17,050 nt of DNA from Methanobacteriota archaeon (GCA_002731395.1 PCBQ01000018.1:37698-54747), one strand, 5' to 3'. Positions 6,574 through 15,334 are shown, counted from the first letter of the stretch. Made by a program: numbers and translations. Notes: a model not told the origin generated them from the sequence alone.

Positions 6574-7512
6574 TCACTCCACCAAACGGTACCAGCCAAA
6601 GTTTGGCTCAAGGATGGAGCCTTCATCAAAAAGGGCATCCAATGTGGTATCGGCAAGTCCCGCATCAAAGCCGCGTGCGCCCATGTTGCGGATGAGGGTC
6701 TCATAGTCGACACCTTGACCTTGGTCCAAGGTCGCGATGAGTTGCTTCATCACGTCGTTGGCATCATCGGAACCGCCTGCAGAGGAGGCTTCACCTTCGG
6801 CCTCCCCGTCGCCATGCACCGGCAGTTTGGCAGGTTCGGTCCTGACCGCGTCCATGCGCCCCTCGGCAATGTCCAGCGCCTGAAGAACGTGAAGGCGGTA
6901 TTGTTCCACAGAAGCGCCGTCGTAATGCGGCAAAGCGAGCGAAAGACCGGGCACCAGGTGTCCCGGGATGCCGGCTTGCTTCATTGCCGCCGGGCCTTCG
7001 CTGACCACAGGCTGCGCACGTTCGTAGGCCGCCAGTCGAGCAAGTGTGGCGTTGGCCGTACGCGCCAACCATGCAGAATAGCGCGATGGATCGATGCGGA
7101 CGACTTCCTCTGGCCGCAAGCTGGTGTAAATGGCCCCTTCATCGGTTTGGTACCAACGTGCCTTCGCGACCATCATGACATGCATGGTCTCACCCTCCTC
7201 GAGGGCTCGACTCAATCCAAGGATCGACTCGCGCGCACTTTCGGGGTCGTAATCGCCGACGCTGAAGTACATCAGCCCTGAGGGGTCGCGAAGCTGTCCC
7301 TGATACATGGTCTGTCCAGAGGAGGTTTCCCTTGCTTCGACCCGCTCCAACAGCCCTGCCACCAAGCAGCGGTTGATCTTCGCTCCCAAGCGCGTGATGA
7401 CAAAGGAAGGATCGTACTCGCCGGATCCCTTCTCATTGAGCGTCGCTTCACCAAATTCTGAAGCAAACACGTGCCAAGCAGGCTGCCTGCGAATGTTCCT
7501 GCTTGGTTCCAT
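6574..7512 (-). CDS. rpap: RPA-associated protein (OB fold plus C-terminal winged helix)
   Basis: This 312-residue protein fits the euryarchaeal RPA-associated protein family, which in haloarchaea is encoded directly after a replication protein A gene and works with it in binding single-stranded DNA. Residues about 12-150 form an OB-fold region: PAWHVFASEFGEATL, then VAGLLERVE, then MYQGQLRDPSGLMYFSVGDYDP. A basic/Ala-rich segment and an acidic Gly/Ser linker (about 235-250) lead to a C-terminal domain of about 60 residues. This resembles the winged helix of RPA32 and ends in ...GSILEPNFGWYRLVE. The ATG at 7512 shares its A with the TGA stop of rpa, and GGAGGT lies 6 nt upstream (7519-7524), so translation is coupled to rpa. 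An upstream TTG at 7527 is possible but less likely. Confidence 0.82.
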   Translation of the reverse strand: MEPSRNIRRQPAWHVFASEFGEATLNEKGSGEYDPSFVITRLGAKINRCLVAGLLERVEARETSSGQTMYQGQLRDPSGLMYFSVGDYDPESARESILGLSRALEEGETMHVMMVAKARWYQTDEGAIYTSLRPEEVVRIDPSRYSAWLARTANATLARLAAYERAQPVVSEGPAAMKQAGIPGHLVPGLSLALPHYDGASVEQYRLHVLQALDIAEGRMDAVRTEPAKLPVHGDGEAEGEASSAGGSDDANDVMKQLIATLDQGQGVDYETLIRNMGARGFDAGLADTTLDALFDEGSILEPNFGWYRLVE

Positions 7513-9212
7513 CAGGCCACCTCCCAATGTGCACGCGCTTCAGTGGCCATCATGGCACCGTCCTCATCGATTGGCTCAAGGGCTTCAGCCATGAACATCG
7601 AGCTTCGCTCATCGACAAGAAGTCGCCCACGAACCGTTGCGCTGCGCCCCAAGAACCGTGCGCGAAGGGTTTGCACCCACGCCATGGCGCCATGCTCTGC
7701 GATGGCAGCGCGCAGGGCCTCCAAGTCCATGTCAAGCAGGGCCAACGCCGGGTCTTTACCGAGGAACACCGAGATGGTGGACCCCTCTCCTTGCATCACA
7801 AGGCGCAGACGAACGTCCTCTTGTCCGTCTTGTGGACCGTGATCTTGGCAAGCCCCATCACGCAAGACGCGGCGGCATTCTGGACAGCGTAGAATGAGGC
7901 CCGAATCATCGCGGACGCTGACGATGAGCCCTGTGGTGGACACGCCTACTCGACCTCCGCCCTCAGCAAGTTCGTCAAACTCCACCTCAACAGAGTGGGT
8001 AGCGAAATCAATGCGTTCTTCCCACGGTGGACCGTCAAGGACCTCCACTTGGTCGGCGCTGTCCACGGTGATGTCGGGAACACCCTGCCATGCCCGAACA
8101 CGGACGCCCGTGAGGCGAACGGTCACCGGCAGACTCGATTCATCGATGGGCAACTCGTCCCACGCACTCATCCGGCAACGCCCACTTGGATCTGCCACCT
8201 GGCCGGACCACAAGTGCCGTTCCTCACCGTCACGGGTGAAGGTACGGCGCTGCCATTCGTGAATTTCCACCACACAGCGGACATCGCGAGCTCCGTCACG
8301 GAGATCGGCGATGGTCGCAGCAGCAGCGGCCTCGAGGTCCTCGGTGGATGCAAACGCCGCGTCGTGATAGGCCTCCACGGTGGTCGTTCGACCAAAGTTC
8401 AGTTCGGGCGTATCACGGAACGTGCGAACGTTGGCGCCGTCAATCTTCACAAGCTGGCCCACCTCAAGGTCGAGAGGCTCCCAGGAGAGGAAACCAATTG
8501 ACCCGGTGTCGTCGGCTAAACGACCGCGTACCACATCGATGCTCCCCGTCCCGTCTCGACGGTGGATCACATCCGGACGGATACCCAAAACACGAGCGAC
8601 CACGCAGACGTTCCCCTCCTTTGGCAAGTCAGCGATGCTCAGGGGCTCACCAGGAGCCACCACTGGAGCCGTCCCTTCTTCGAGCACCACCACGCGTGTC
8701 GAGCGGTTCACGTTGATGGAGCGTCGGCCCTGATATTCGTTGACGGACGCGCCCTCAAGGCGGACGATGCTTCCTGCTCTCAGCTCAGATTTAGGTGCCC
8801 AGTCCTTGTATTCCCAACGAGTGGAGGGCGTGCTGGAATCATAGGGCTGATCTTCAAGCAGGCCGAAGGCGATGGTGCGCTCTTCACCACGAACGGTTTG
8901 TTCACGTACGTTGTGTGACACAAGTTGAACCGTGATTTCCACGTTTTGATCCTCACCGGTCAGTTCCTCGAGACGCTCGACTTTGCGCATCGGCTTGGCG
9001 GTCCGCGCGCTTCCCCCTGACGGCGCTCGGCCCGTGCTTGTTGGTGTGCTGCTCACCTGGAGCTTGCGGATGATGGAGTGCATGGCGTCTTGGGGCGGGA
9101 TGAAGAATTCCTCTTCGTACTGCTTGAACGCCTTCACAACGTCTTCCTCAGACGCGTCTGGACATGATTCGAGCACCAGGGCAACATGATCCCCGTATGG
9201 ATGGTCGCTCAT
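7512..9212 (-). CDS. rpa: Replication protein A (archaeal single-stranded DNA-binding protein)
   Basis: This 566-residue archaeal RPA large-subunit homologue protects single-stranded DNA in replication and repair. An N-terminal helical segment (about 8-52) is the small helical domain common in euryarchaeal RPAs. Three OB folds follow at about 85-177, 195-282 and 308-393, each with the usual G-x-V/I-x-L-x-G-A/V-x-V-x-x-(W/F) ending, for example VRLEGASVNEYQG and VKIDGANVRTF. A fourth, degenerate OB region (about 422-546) contains a zinc finger of the form C-x2-C-x8-C-x2-H (C443, C446, C455, H458). The ATG at 9212 is preceded by GGAGGG (9219-9224). The TGATG overlap with the following RPA-associated gene marks a two-gene unit. 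No bacterial SSB is present here. Confidence 0.93.
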   Translation of the reverse strand: MSDHPYGDHVALVLESCPDASEEDVVKAFKQYEEEFFIPPQDAMHSIIRKLQVSSTPTSTGRAPSGGSARTAKPMRKVERLEELTGEDQNVEITVQLVSHNVREQTVRGEERTIAFGLLEDQPYDSSTPSTRWEYKDWAPKSELRAGSIVRLEGASVNEYQGRRSINVNRSTRVVVLEEGTAPVVAPGEPLSIADLPKEGNVCVVARVLGIRPDVIHRRDGTGSIDVVRGRLADDTGSIGFLSWEPLDLEVGQLVKIDGANVRTFRDTPELNFGRTTTVEAYHDAAFASTEDLEAAAAATIADLRDGARDVRCVVEIHEWQRRTFTRDGEERHLWSGQVADPSGRCRMSAWDELPIDESSLPVTVRLTGVRVRAWQGVPDITVDSADQVEVLDGPPWEERIDFATHSVEVEFDELAEGGGRVGVSTTGLIVSVRDDSGLILRCPECRRVLRDGACQDHGPQDGQEDVRLRLVMQGEGSTISVFLGKDPALALLDMDLEALRAAIAEHGAMAWVQTLRARFLGRSATVRGRLLVDERSSMFMAEALEPIDEDGAMMATEARAHWEVA

Positions 9213-9301
9213 GCGAGTCCCTCCACCTGCATGGTTCTCTCTTCGAGCCAGCACGGTGGACTGGCGGCGGGTTTTCGTGTGGATTGGTTGAGACTGAACA
9301 C
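9209..9301 (-). CDS. Possible 30-codon leader ORF overlapping the rpa start
   Basis: The 162 bases between the TldE gene and rpa contain a GTG-initiated frame of 30 codons. Its stop TGA overlaps the rpa ATG as ATGA. A GAGGAGGTGAAGG ribosome-binding-like run lies just upstream (about 9304-9316), and a second in-frame GTG occurs at 9310. The predicted peptide begins MFSLNQSTRKPAAS and shows no domain. It could be a translationally coupled leader of rpa, or chance in a GC-rich leader. I see no convincing TATA box or terminator in the rest of this gap. Confidence 0.2.
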   Translation of the reverse strand: MFSLNQSTRKPAASPPCWLEERTMQVEGLA

Positions 9302-9374
9302 TCCCTTCACCTCCTCGGAGAAGACAAGCAAAGTCGAGGGCCTTTGAACCCTCCCGAACGCGGAAGCGCCAGCT

Positions 9375-10772
9375 TCAGGCGGGATTCACACCGATGGTGC
9401 CGCTCAGAAGCACGTCCGCAAGGTGGAGATGACGGCCGGTGCGACCGTCACGTTGGTTGGGACGCCCAAGGATAACCGTGCCCGACAAAGCCTCAGCGAG
9501 GTTCCCCGTGACTCCGGCTTGACGGATAGCGCCCTGCACCTCTCCGTCCACCACGCGGAGCACGCTTGAGGTCGTGACCGAAAAGTCGCCGCTTGTCGGA
9601 TTTGCCGTATGGGCGCCCATGATGCTGTGCACCACCCATCCGTCGTCCATCTGTGCCACGAGTTCCTCAGGTGCTGGCCGACGATTGGATGAGGTCAAAA
9701 CAAGGTCGCGTGTCCCAGTGCCAGGAGGTCCTTCGATGGACCTGGTGGCCGAACCTGTGCTCTCTGCATGTTCGACTTGTCCGTCAGCGACCGCTTTCGC
9801 AGCATCCCGAACAGACCAGTTGACTTGGGCGAGGCGTCCAGATTCAACCAGGGTTCGGGTGGACGTTGGTACACCGTCACCATCGATGGATGACGTCCGC
9901 GCTCCCCCAAGAAGACGTCCATCGTCCACCAAGGACAAATGACCGGCCATCACCTGTTTCCCGAGACGGTCGGACCACAGCGATTCCTTGCGGGCAAGGC
10001 GGGGTCCGTTGATGGCGGAGCCAACGATCATGCCGAACAAGGAGCCGAATGCGCCTTCGCTCAACACCACGTCTTGGGTCCCCTTTACGGGTTCGACGTC
10101 GATGGGGTTTCGCGTGCACTCCGCCCACTTCACCGCAAGGTCAACACAGTCAGGGACCTCGGGCAGCAAATCGTCTGAGGAGGCCCCCTCCCATCCGCTG
10201 GTCAACTGACCGTCCATGTCGATGGTGACCTGAACCCCTGCACCCATCGAGGTTGAGGAAGATGCACGCTCAATGCCTTCACTCGAGAGGAAAGCACCGG
10301 CGGTCGCAGAGGCACCAAGACCACCTCCGGTGACCACAGCGTTTGGCGACGTTGAGGCCACGTGGGCCAGCATGGCATCGGCCCGATCCATCAGGTCTTC
10401 CGCGACCAGGTGTGCCACATCCGGATGAAAGGTCGGGGGCAGGGCAGAGGTTTCAGCCGGTGAGGGGAGTTCGAATCCTTCAACACGTGGCGACTTGTTC
10501 ATGATCGACACGGCTTGCTTAACCGCCCGCTCAGCACCGGAAGGATCAACCAACCGAGCAAAGCCGTAACGGCCGTCGTCAACAACACGGACTCCAAACC
10601 CGCCTTCACCTCCTGCCCCTACCATCGTGATGCGGCCGGCTTCGAGGTTGAGGTTCAATCCGTAGGATTGCTCACCCATGACGTCCCATTGGGCCAAACC
10701 GACAGCCTCACAGGCTTGACCGATGGCGGCGCAGACCTCCTGAACCCGTTCAACGGCCCCATCCGGCAGCAC
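9375..10772 (-). CDS. pmbA: TldE/PmbA, regulatory partner of the TldD metalloprotease
   Basis: TldD and TldE form a heterodimeric metalloprotease that processes small modified peptides and unfolded proteins; TldE is the subunit without the zinc motif. The 465-residue product matches the usual length of about 450. It shows the family's DDGRYGFARLVD segment (about 89-100), the late DDGRLLGG then DGDGVPTSTRTLVESG region, and the C-terminal NPTSGDFSVTTSSVLRV signature. No HExxxH motif is present, as expected. The GTG at 10772, four bases after the tldD stop, is chosen because the frame upstream lies entirely inside tldD and the GTG gives the family length; GGTGAT just ahead may serve as its ribosome-binding site. 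The short junction shows that tldD and tldE are co-expressed. Confidence 0.88.
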   Translation of the reverse strand: MLPDGAVERVQEVCAAIGQACEAVGLAQWDVMGEQSYGLNLNLEAGRITMVGAGGEGGFGVRVVDDGRYGFARLVDPSGAERAVKQAVSIMNKSPRVEGFELPSPAETSALPPTFHPDVAHLVAEDLMDRADAMLAHVASTSPNAVVTGGGLGASATAGAFLSSEGIERASSSTSMGAGVQVTIDMDGQLTSGWEGASSDDLLPEVPDCVDLAVKWAECTRNPIDVEPVKGTQDVVLSEGAFGSLFGMIVGSAINGPRLARKESLWSDRLGKQVMAGHLSLVDDGRLLGGARTSSIDGDGVPTSTRTLVESGRLAQVNWSVRDAAKAVADGQVEHAESTGSATRSIEGPPGTGTRDLVLTSSNRRPAPEELVAQMDDGWVVHSIMGAHTANPTSGDFSVTTSSVLRVVDGEVQGAIRQAGVTGNLAEALSGTVILGRPNQRDGRTGRHLHLADVLLSGTIGVNPA

Positions 10773-10776
10773 GCGA

Positions 10777-12201
10777 TCACCCCACCAAAGCCGTCGAGAT
10801 GCGCATGTATGGCCCACCGTCTCCAACAGGAACGGTCTGGCCTTTGCCGCAGAACCCAGGCGAAGCCAAGCCGCCCTCTTTTGCGAGTCCATCGACGTCG
10901 TTGAGGATTTCAAGCGTCATGCCTGAAACGCTTACGTCGCGAAGGGGTTGTGTCAATTCTCCGCCTTCGATCAACCAAGCTTCTTGTGCGGCGAACTGGA
11001 ATGAGCCGCGGCCCGTGTCAACTTGTCCCCCGCGGGTGCCGCATGCAAACACGCCATATTCAACGTCCTCCACCAAGGCATCAAGGTCGCGATGAGAGCC
11101 GCCCTGAATCACGGTGTTGGACATCCGCACCAGTGGGTGGTGAAGACCGTCTTGTGCTCGGGCGCCGGCGTTCGGTTCGAGGTCGAATCGGCCTGCCGTT
11201 TCCCTGTGATTGAGGTATTCGGTGAGCACGCCGTTTCGGATGAGCATCTTCTCTCGAGCGTCCACGCCTTCGTCATCCACAGGATATGCGCCGTAGCCAC
11301 CACGTAGGGTTGGGTCATCCACCACGGTCACGATATCAGAGCCGATTTTCGTTCCGAGGCGTCCCTCAAGGCACGAATCTCCTGCCGCCACAAGGTCGGC
11401 TTCGCATGGGTGACCGAGGGCCTCGTGAATGTAGACGCCCGTCAGGTCAGGGTCGGCGATCAACGGCAACTTGCCAGAGGGAGCGGCTCCGGCGGTGAGT
11501 TGGCGCAGCGCGGCTTCTTTTCCGCGTCGACCGAGGGCACCGAGGTCTGCATGCAGGATGGTATCGGCGCCACCCTCTCCGCCGTGACGTGTTCTATAGG
11601 AAGCGACGCGGTCACCCTCGCGGGCGGTCACCGTGCAATGAAGCAAGGCGCGCTGCAGGCTCCATGAGCGATCCATGCCTTCACTGCTCAACACTTCGGT
11701 CCTCAGATGTTCATCGCTCCATCCGGTCACGACGGACGCAATGCGTTCGTCGTCTTTGCCTTCTGCTTCTACGGCCTTCATGGCATCGAGACGAGCATCG
11801 AGGTCGAGGTCACGGACGTCCCCTTTCGGCGCCCAAACCACCTCATCGGTGATCACCGGGACCTCGGCAAGCTCAACCATGGGCTCTCCTGCGGCACGTC
11901 GTGCGGCAACGGCACGCGCAACGCGGAGGGTTTCCTCGCCTTGTGCATACACGGAATCGAGATCCGTTGTGGAATGAACGCCCCAAGCTCCGTCCGCAAG
12001 CACACGAAGGGTCACGCCAAGGTCCTGCGCAGGAACAGCGGCATCCATGGAACCGTCTCGCAGGCGGACGGTGTTTGAGTCGCACGACATGGCACGAAGT
12101 TCCACGTACGTAGCCCCAAGACCGGTCAAACGATCAAACATTTTCGTCGCGCGTTCAGCGCTGAGCCATCGCCCTGTTGACCTCGTGGTATCCATGACCA
12201 T
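10777..12201 (-). CDS. tldD: TldD metalloprotease
   Basis: This is the catalytic subunit of the TldD/TldE protease, 474 residues from the ATG at 12201. The zinc-binding HExxxH motif is present as HEALGHPCEAD (about 259-269), preceded by GVYIHEA as in the family. Downstream elements are also typical: GYGAYPVDDEGV (about 320-331), a ...RMSNTVIQGG region, then the ACGTRGGQVDTGRGSFQF block and the C-terminal GFCGKGQTVPVGDGGPYMRI signature. Three closely spaced possible starts exist (TTG 12207, ATG 12201, ATG 12195). A TTTAA element about 28 bp upstream of 12201 suggests a leaderless start there. The TldE gene follows after four bases. The 38-bp gap to the Cgi121 gene is consistent with a separate promoter. 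Confidence 0.93.
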   Translation of the reverse strand: MVMDTTRSTGRWLSAERATKMFDRLTGLGATYVELRAMSCDSNTVRLRDGSMDAAVPAQDLGVTLRVLADGAWGVHSTTDLDSVYAQGEETLRVARAVAARRAAGEPMVELAEVPVITDEVVWAPKGDVRDLDLDARLDAMKAVEAEGKDDERIASVVTGWSDEHLRTEVLSSEGMDRSWSLQRALLHCTVTAREGDRVASYRTRHGGEGGADTILHADLGALGRRGKEAALRQLTAGAAPSGKLPLIADPDLTGVYIHEALGHPCEADLVAAGDSCLEGRLGTKIGSDIVTVVDDPTLRGGYGAYPVDDEGVDAREKMLIRNGVLTEYLNHRETAGRFDLEPNAGARAQDGLHHPLVRMSNTVIQGGSHRDLDALVEDVEYGVFACGTRGGQVDTGRGSFQFAAQEAWLIEGGELTQPLRDVSVSGMTLEILNDVDGLAKEGGLASPGFCGKGQTVPVGDGGPYMRISTALVG

Positions 12202-12225
12202 GGTCAACCCAGCGCGTAGGACGGT

Positions 12226-12232
12226 GTTTAAC
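12226..12232 (-). promoter_or_regulatory. Possible TATA-like element of tldD
   Basis: On the minus strand GTTAAAC interrupts the GC-rich 38-bp gap between the Cgi121 stop and tldD. It lies about 28 bp from the ATG at 12201, the usual distance to a leaderless archaeal start. Only the AT core supports it. Confidence 0.3.
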
Positions 12233-12239
12233 CCTCGTG

Positions 12240-12713
12240 TTACGCAAGGAGGTCGGCTTCAGCGACCAAGCCCAAAGCCAGCCGTTCGAGATCGCCCGTC
12301 TCGGGGAGTCCAAGCCGAGCCCGCCCTTCGTCGGTCATCGGGTGGGGGGCGCATGCGGTGAATCCAAGGCTGGGGAGCAAAGCCTCGACATCACGCTGCT
12401 CGACGCCCAACCCTACCAACCACCCCTTGCCTGACCCGGGCTGAAGACCAACGGCGCGGATGGCTTCACCGATGTGATGGCTGCCAGCAAGGCAACGCAT
12501 GAGTTCGGCGCCGAGCGTGCGTCCAACGGCGCGACCGCGTTCCCATCGCCGATGTGCCATCCCCACTGCTGCGGCCAAATGGCGCTCAGAGACTAGAACA
12601 TCGTTCGCGAGGATCACCAAGGTCCCATCGACGTCCAACGCATCGACGGCCATCGCGAGGGCGCGCGGGTCGTCCACCTCAGCGCCCTCCCAAGCCAAGC
12701 AGGCATGTTCCAT
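12240..12713 (-). CDS. cgi121: KEOPS complex subunit Cgi121
   Basis: Cgi121 is the small KEOPS subunit that recruits tRNA for the universal t6A37 modification made by Kae1. From the ATG at 12713 the product has 157 residues, the usual archaeal length (about 150). It opens with a short strand (ACLAWEGAEVDD) that fits the family N-terminus. The core follows: a strand/helix unit VLVSERHLAAAVGMAHRRW (about 39-57), then GRTLGAELMRCLAGSHHIGEAIRAVGL (about 64-90). These match the conserved (S/T)LxxEILxYxAGxRQIxxAIxxxGI pattern of Cgi121, with SHH in place of RQ. An ATG at 12776 would give 178 residues and overlap hel308 by 38 bases; I prefer 12713, which leaves a 25-base gap. The position right after Hel308 fits a replication or repair and tRNA-modification neighbourhood seen in other archaea, as far as I recall. 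Confidence 0.8.
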   Translation of the reverse strand: MEHACLAWEGAEVDDPRALAMAVDALDVDGTLVILANDVLVSERHLAAAVGMAHRRWERGRAVGRTLGAELMRCLAGSHHIGEAIRAVGLQPGSGKGWLVGLGVEQRDVEALLPSLGFTACAPHPMTDEGRARLGLPETGDLERLALGLVAEADLLA

Positions 12714-12738
12714 GCGCAAAGGGAGGATGGAATGCTCA

Positions 12739-15303
12739 TCAACGCTCCGACGTGCGCTCGCCGGGCAAGGGCTCATCGTCACGTCGCGTTCTACGTGCAG
12801 GACGTGAGGCTGCGGCAAATCGAGCAGCGTCGTCCATCATGCGCTGAACTAGGACCGGTCCCCAGCCACGCCATGCTTCCACATCAGCACGAAGTTTTGA
12901 CGAGATGTTGATGAGATCCTCAGGCGTGCGAATTCCCACCTCCGCAAGGCGACGAGCGCGTAGACGCCCCACATGGCGGACTTTTACCAAGCGGAGCAGG
13001 TCTGCACGGCAACCGTGCCTTACGCGGTGACGTGATTCATCGATGAGGGTGGACAAGGCGTGCAAGGCCGAGGCGTGGTCGTCGTGGAAGACGTCGTCCG
13101 TGGCCAACACCGCCTCGCTGGCCGCAAGAAGCCAAGCCATCAGGTCTGTCCTGTGATGCAGGTCACCTGGAGCAACATCGTGCACCGATTCGATCTGTCG
13201 AAGCGTCTTCTCGTCAATCCATGATTCGAGAAGCCAGGCAGACTTGACGGTCGACAGATCGCGTTCTTGGAAAGGCTCGTCCACCAACACCTCATCGGTG
13301 ACATGCGCGTACTTCTTCCACAGATCGGAGTCTCGATCCATGTCCTTGCTTTTGAGCCACAAACGCGCGAAATCATTGGTTGATGCAGCCAAATGCAGCA
13401 AACTGAACACCGTCACTGGGGCGTCATCTCGGACCAAACGACGGACGGCACGCCGCAGCCCGGTACGCAACACAGAAGCCGATGCAGGGTCAAGGTAGAG
13501 ACGTGTCACCGCTTCCCCCATCGGGGTTGCTTCGTACCTTGTCGCAGGATCCCGCACATGGGTGAGCGTGACGGTGGCTTGTCCCAGTGAAGATGCTGAG
13601 GTGAAGCCGAAGGACGCGGGAGTATCCCGCTTCGTGGTGATGGTGCGTTCAGACGTCGACACGCCTTCCCAAAGCAGGTCATCTCGACCATGCGCAGGCG
13701 CTGCCCACACAGGCACGTCATCGTCCCATACCTCCTCCTCGACGTCCTCGGTGGCCGGGATGTACCCTGGATCTGGGTCGAGACGCCGCAGGAAGCGCTC
13801 GTCCACCAACCAATCGAGGATGGCGCCAAGACGCTCAAGGAGTTCGCCGGAGGGCCACTGCGTGGCAAGGAAGGTCTTCGAGAAAAAAGCCTCGATGTCG
13901 CCGCGGTGTTCAAGCCGACCTGCCGCAACCGCCGAAAGCACGTGAATCCGCAATGCAGCTTCATTCGCCAGTTTTGAGGTAACGTCTTCCACAGGCCCAT
14001 GGAAGTAATGATCCGCAATGCGGTCGGCCACCTCCCAGCCGTCCGTGCCCTTGCAAAGGACCCAAGCCTCGCCAAAATCATCGTAGCGCGGCCGTCCAGC
14101 CCGACCGAGCATTTGCCGGACTTCCATAACCGGCATGGGCCGGCTGGCGCCGTCATCGAAGCGTTTGACGTCCCGCACCAACACGCGCCGAGCGGGAAGA
14201 TTGACCCCCGCGGCAAGCGTCGGCGTGGCCACGATTCCCGCCAAATCTCCTTGCTTGAAGGCTGCCTCAATCGCGCCCCGTTGCCCGTGGGTCAGGCCAG
14301 CGTGGTGGAACGCCACGCCCCCAGAGACGCATGTGCGAAGCGTTTCACCCAGCGTGGTTTGATCCGCACCCTCCAATGAGGAGGCCACCGACGCCAAGCG
14401 TTCCAGACGATCGGGGTCCTCCTTTGACAAGCGTCGACGAAAGCGCTCGGAAAGACGCTTGGCTTCGGACACGGCAGAGCGTCGCGTCGCAACGAAAATG
14501 AGGACCTGCCCGTGTTGGTCGGTAACGTCGTTGAGCACCGCCCAGGTGGGGTGCGACGCGGGACCTTCCAACTTCCGTGGCGCACGCAATCCGTTGTCAT
14601 CGATGGCATTCGTCTGGATCTTCCTTGGCTCCAAGTGAAGGTCGAACAAGGTGCTGTACTCCAAAGCAACCGGCCGCCAATTTGAGGTGATCAGGGCTGC
14701 GTTCAGCCAGGCGGCCAGGTCAGGAGCGTTGCCGACGGTGGCCGACAATGCGATGATTTGTGCCTCTGGGCGCAGGTGGCGAAGGCGGGTCAGGTTGATT
14801 TCCAGAGTTGGGCCGCGGCTGGTGTCGTTCAACAGGTGGAACTCATCGGCCACGATGACGCTGACGTTGGCCATCCTGTCGGGTTTGGTGCGCATCAACG
14901 AATCGAGTTTTTCAGAGGTGCAGACCAAAATGTCGCATTCGTCGATGAGCCGACGTTCACCTGTTGCTTCGCCGATGCCGAGACCAACCGTCAATCCGAC
15001 CGCTTCTGCAAGTTCGACCAGTTCAATGTGCTTCTCGCTTGCCAAGGCCTTCAGCGGAACGATGTAGACGGCACGGCTGCCGGGATGAGTCACCAGCAAA
15101 CGGTGGAGGATACCCAAGTAAGCCACCAGTGATTTTCCGCTTGCAGTGGGGATGGCCACGATGGTGTTGCGTTGAGAAAAGACCGCAGGCAGGGCTTCGG
15201 CTTGTGGCGGGTGCAAACGCTCGATGCCCCACGAGGTTCGAAGGAAAGTCCGCGCGGCCTCAGGGAGGGGCAAGTCCTCGATGCGGTCGGCATCGAGTTC
15301 CAT
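12739..15303 (-). CDS. hel308: Hel308-type superfamily 2 DNA helicase with an 80-residue insertion
   Basis: Hel308 is a 3'-5' DNA helicase that acts at stalled replication forks. All helicase motifs are visible in the 854-residue product: Q motif HPPQAEAL (31-38), Walker A PTASGKS (52-58), DEFH box (153-156), SATVGN (187-192), FVATRRS (270-276), ATPTLAAGVNLPARR (359-373) and QMLGRAGRPRYD (397-408). The winged-helix and ratchet regions follow, then a C-terminal helix-hairpin-helix, LVKVRHVGRLRARRLAEVGI (772-791), typical of Hel308 domain 5. Usual length is about 700-750; the excess is mainly at 508-588, between DERFLRRL and YEATPMGEAVTRLYLDP, an acidic then Ser/Thr-rich stretch. The ATG at 15303 is chosen over an upstream TTG at 15330. 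The gene is divergent from the small membrane protein at 15354. Confidence 0.93.
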   Translation of the reverse strand: MELDADRIEDLPLPEAARTFLRTSWGIERLHPPQAEALPAVFSQRNTIVAIPTASGKSLVAYLGILHRLLVTHPGSRAVYIVPLKALASEKHIELVELAEAVGLTVGLGIGEATGERRLIDECDILVCTSEKLDSLMRTKPDRMANVSVIVADEFHLLNDTSRGPTLEINLTRLRHLRPEAQIIALSATVGNAPDLAAWLNAALITSNWRPVALEYSTLFDLHLEPRKIQTNAIDDNGLRAPRKLEGPASHPTWAVLNDVTDQHGQVLIFVATRRSAVSEAKRLSERFRRRLSKEDPDRLERLASVASSLEGADQTTLGETLRTCVSGGVAFHHAGLTHGQRGAIEAAFKQGDLAGIVATPTLAAGVNLPARRVLVRDVKRFDDGASRPMPVMEVRQMLGRAGRPRYDDFGEAWVLCKGTDGWEVADRIADHYFHGPVEDVTSKLANEAALRIHVLSAVAAGRLEHRGDIEAFFSKTFLATQWPSGELLERLGAILDWLVDERFLRRLDPDPGYIPATEDVEEEVWDDDVPVWAAPAHGRDDLLWEGVSTSERTITTKRDTPASFGFTSASSLGQATVTLTHVRDPATRYEATPMGEAVTRLYLDPASASVLRTGLRRAVRRLVRDDAPVTVFSLLHLAASTNDFARLWLKSKDMDRDSDLWKKYAHVTDEVLVDEPFQERDLSTVKSAWLLESWIDEKTLRQIESVHDVAPGDLHHRTDLMAWLLAASEAVLATDDVFHDDHASALHALSTLIDESRHRVRHGCRADLLRLVKVRHVGRLRARRLAEVGIRTPEDLINISSKLRADVEAWRGWGPVLVQRMMDDAARFAAASRPARRTRRDDEPLPGERTSER

Positions 15304-15326
15304 GGGGAGACTACCATGACGAGAGG

Positions 15327-15334
15327 ACAAAAGG
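15327..15334. promoter_or_regulatory. Possible shared AT-rich core promoter of a divergent pair
   Basis: ACAAAAGG lies almost midway in the 50-base gap between hel308 (start 15303, minus) and the small membrane protein (start 15354, plus). It is about 24-27 bp from both starts. That matches the archaeal TATA-to-start distance for leaderless transcripts in both directions. It is the only AT-rich run in the gap, but it is a poor TATA consensus. Confidence 0.3.

Noticed and set aside
6336..6713. Minus-strand frame of 125 codons bridging the 117-residue gene and the RPA-associated gene
   Set aside because: It overlaps two better-supported frames and its translation is Ser/Pro/Ala-rich without motifs.
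10773..10913. N-terminal extension of TldE/PmbA into tldD
   Set aside because: The extra 47 residues overlap the conserved tldD C-terminus and do not match TldE; the GTG at 10772 gives the usual length.
12714..12818. Longer Cgi121 start overlapping hel308
   Set aside because: The family normally begins close to the strand at ACLAWEG, and the extension is low-complexity and overlaps the hel308 end; kept only as an alternative start at 12776.
13506..14270. Minus-strand frame of 254 codons inside hel308
   Set aside because: It is out of frame with the helicase, which has all its motifs in the other frame; Arg/Ser/Pro-rich composition marks it as a shadow.
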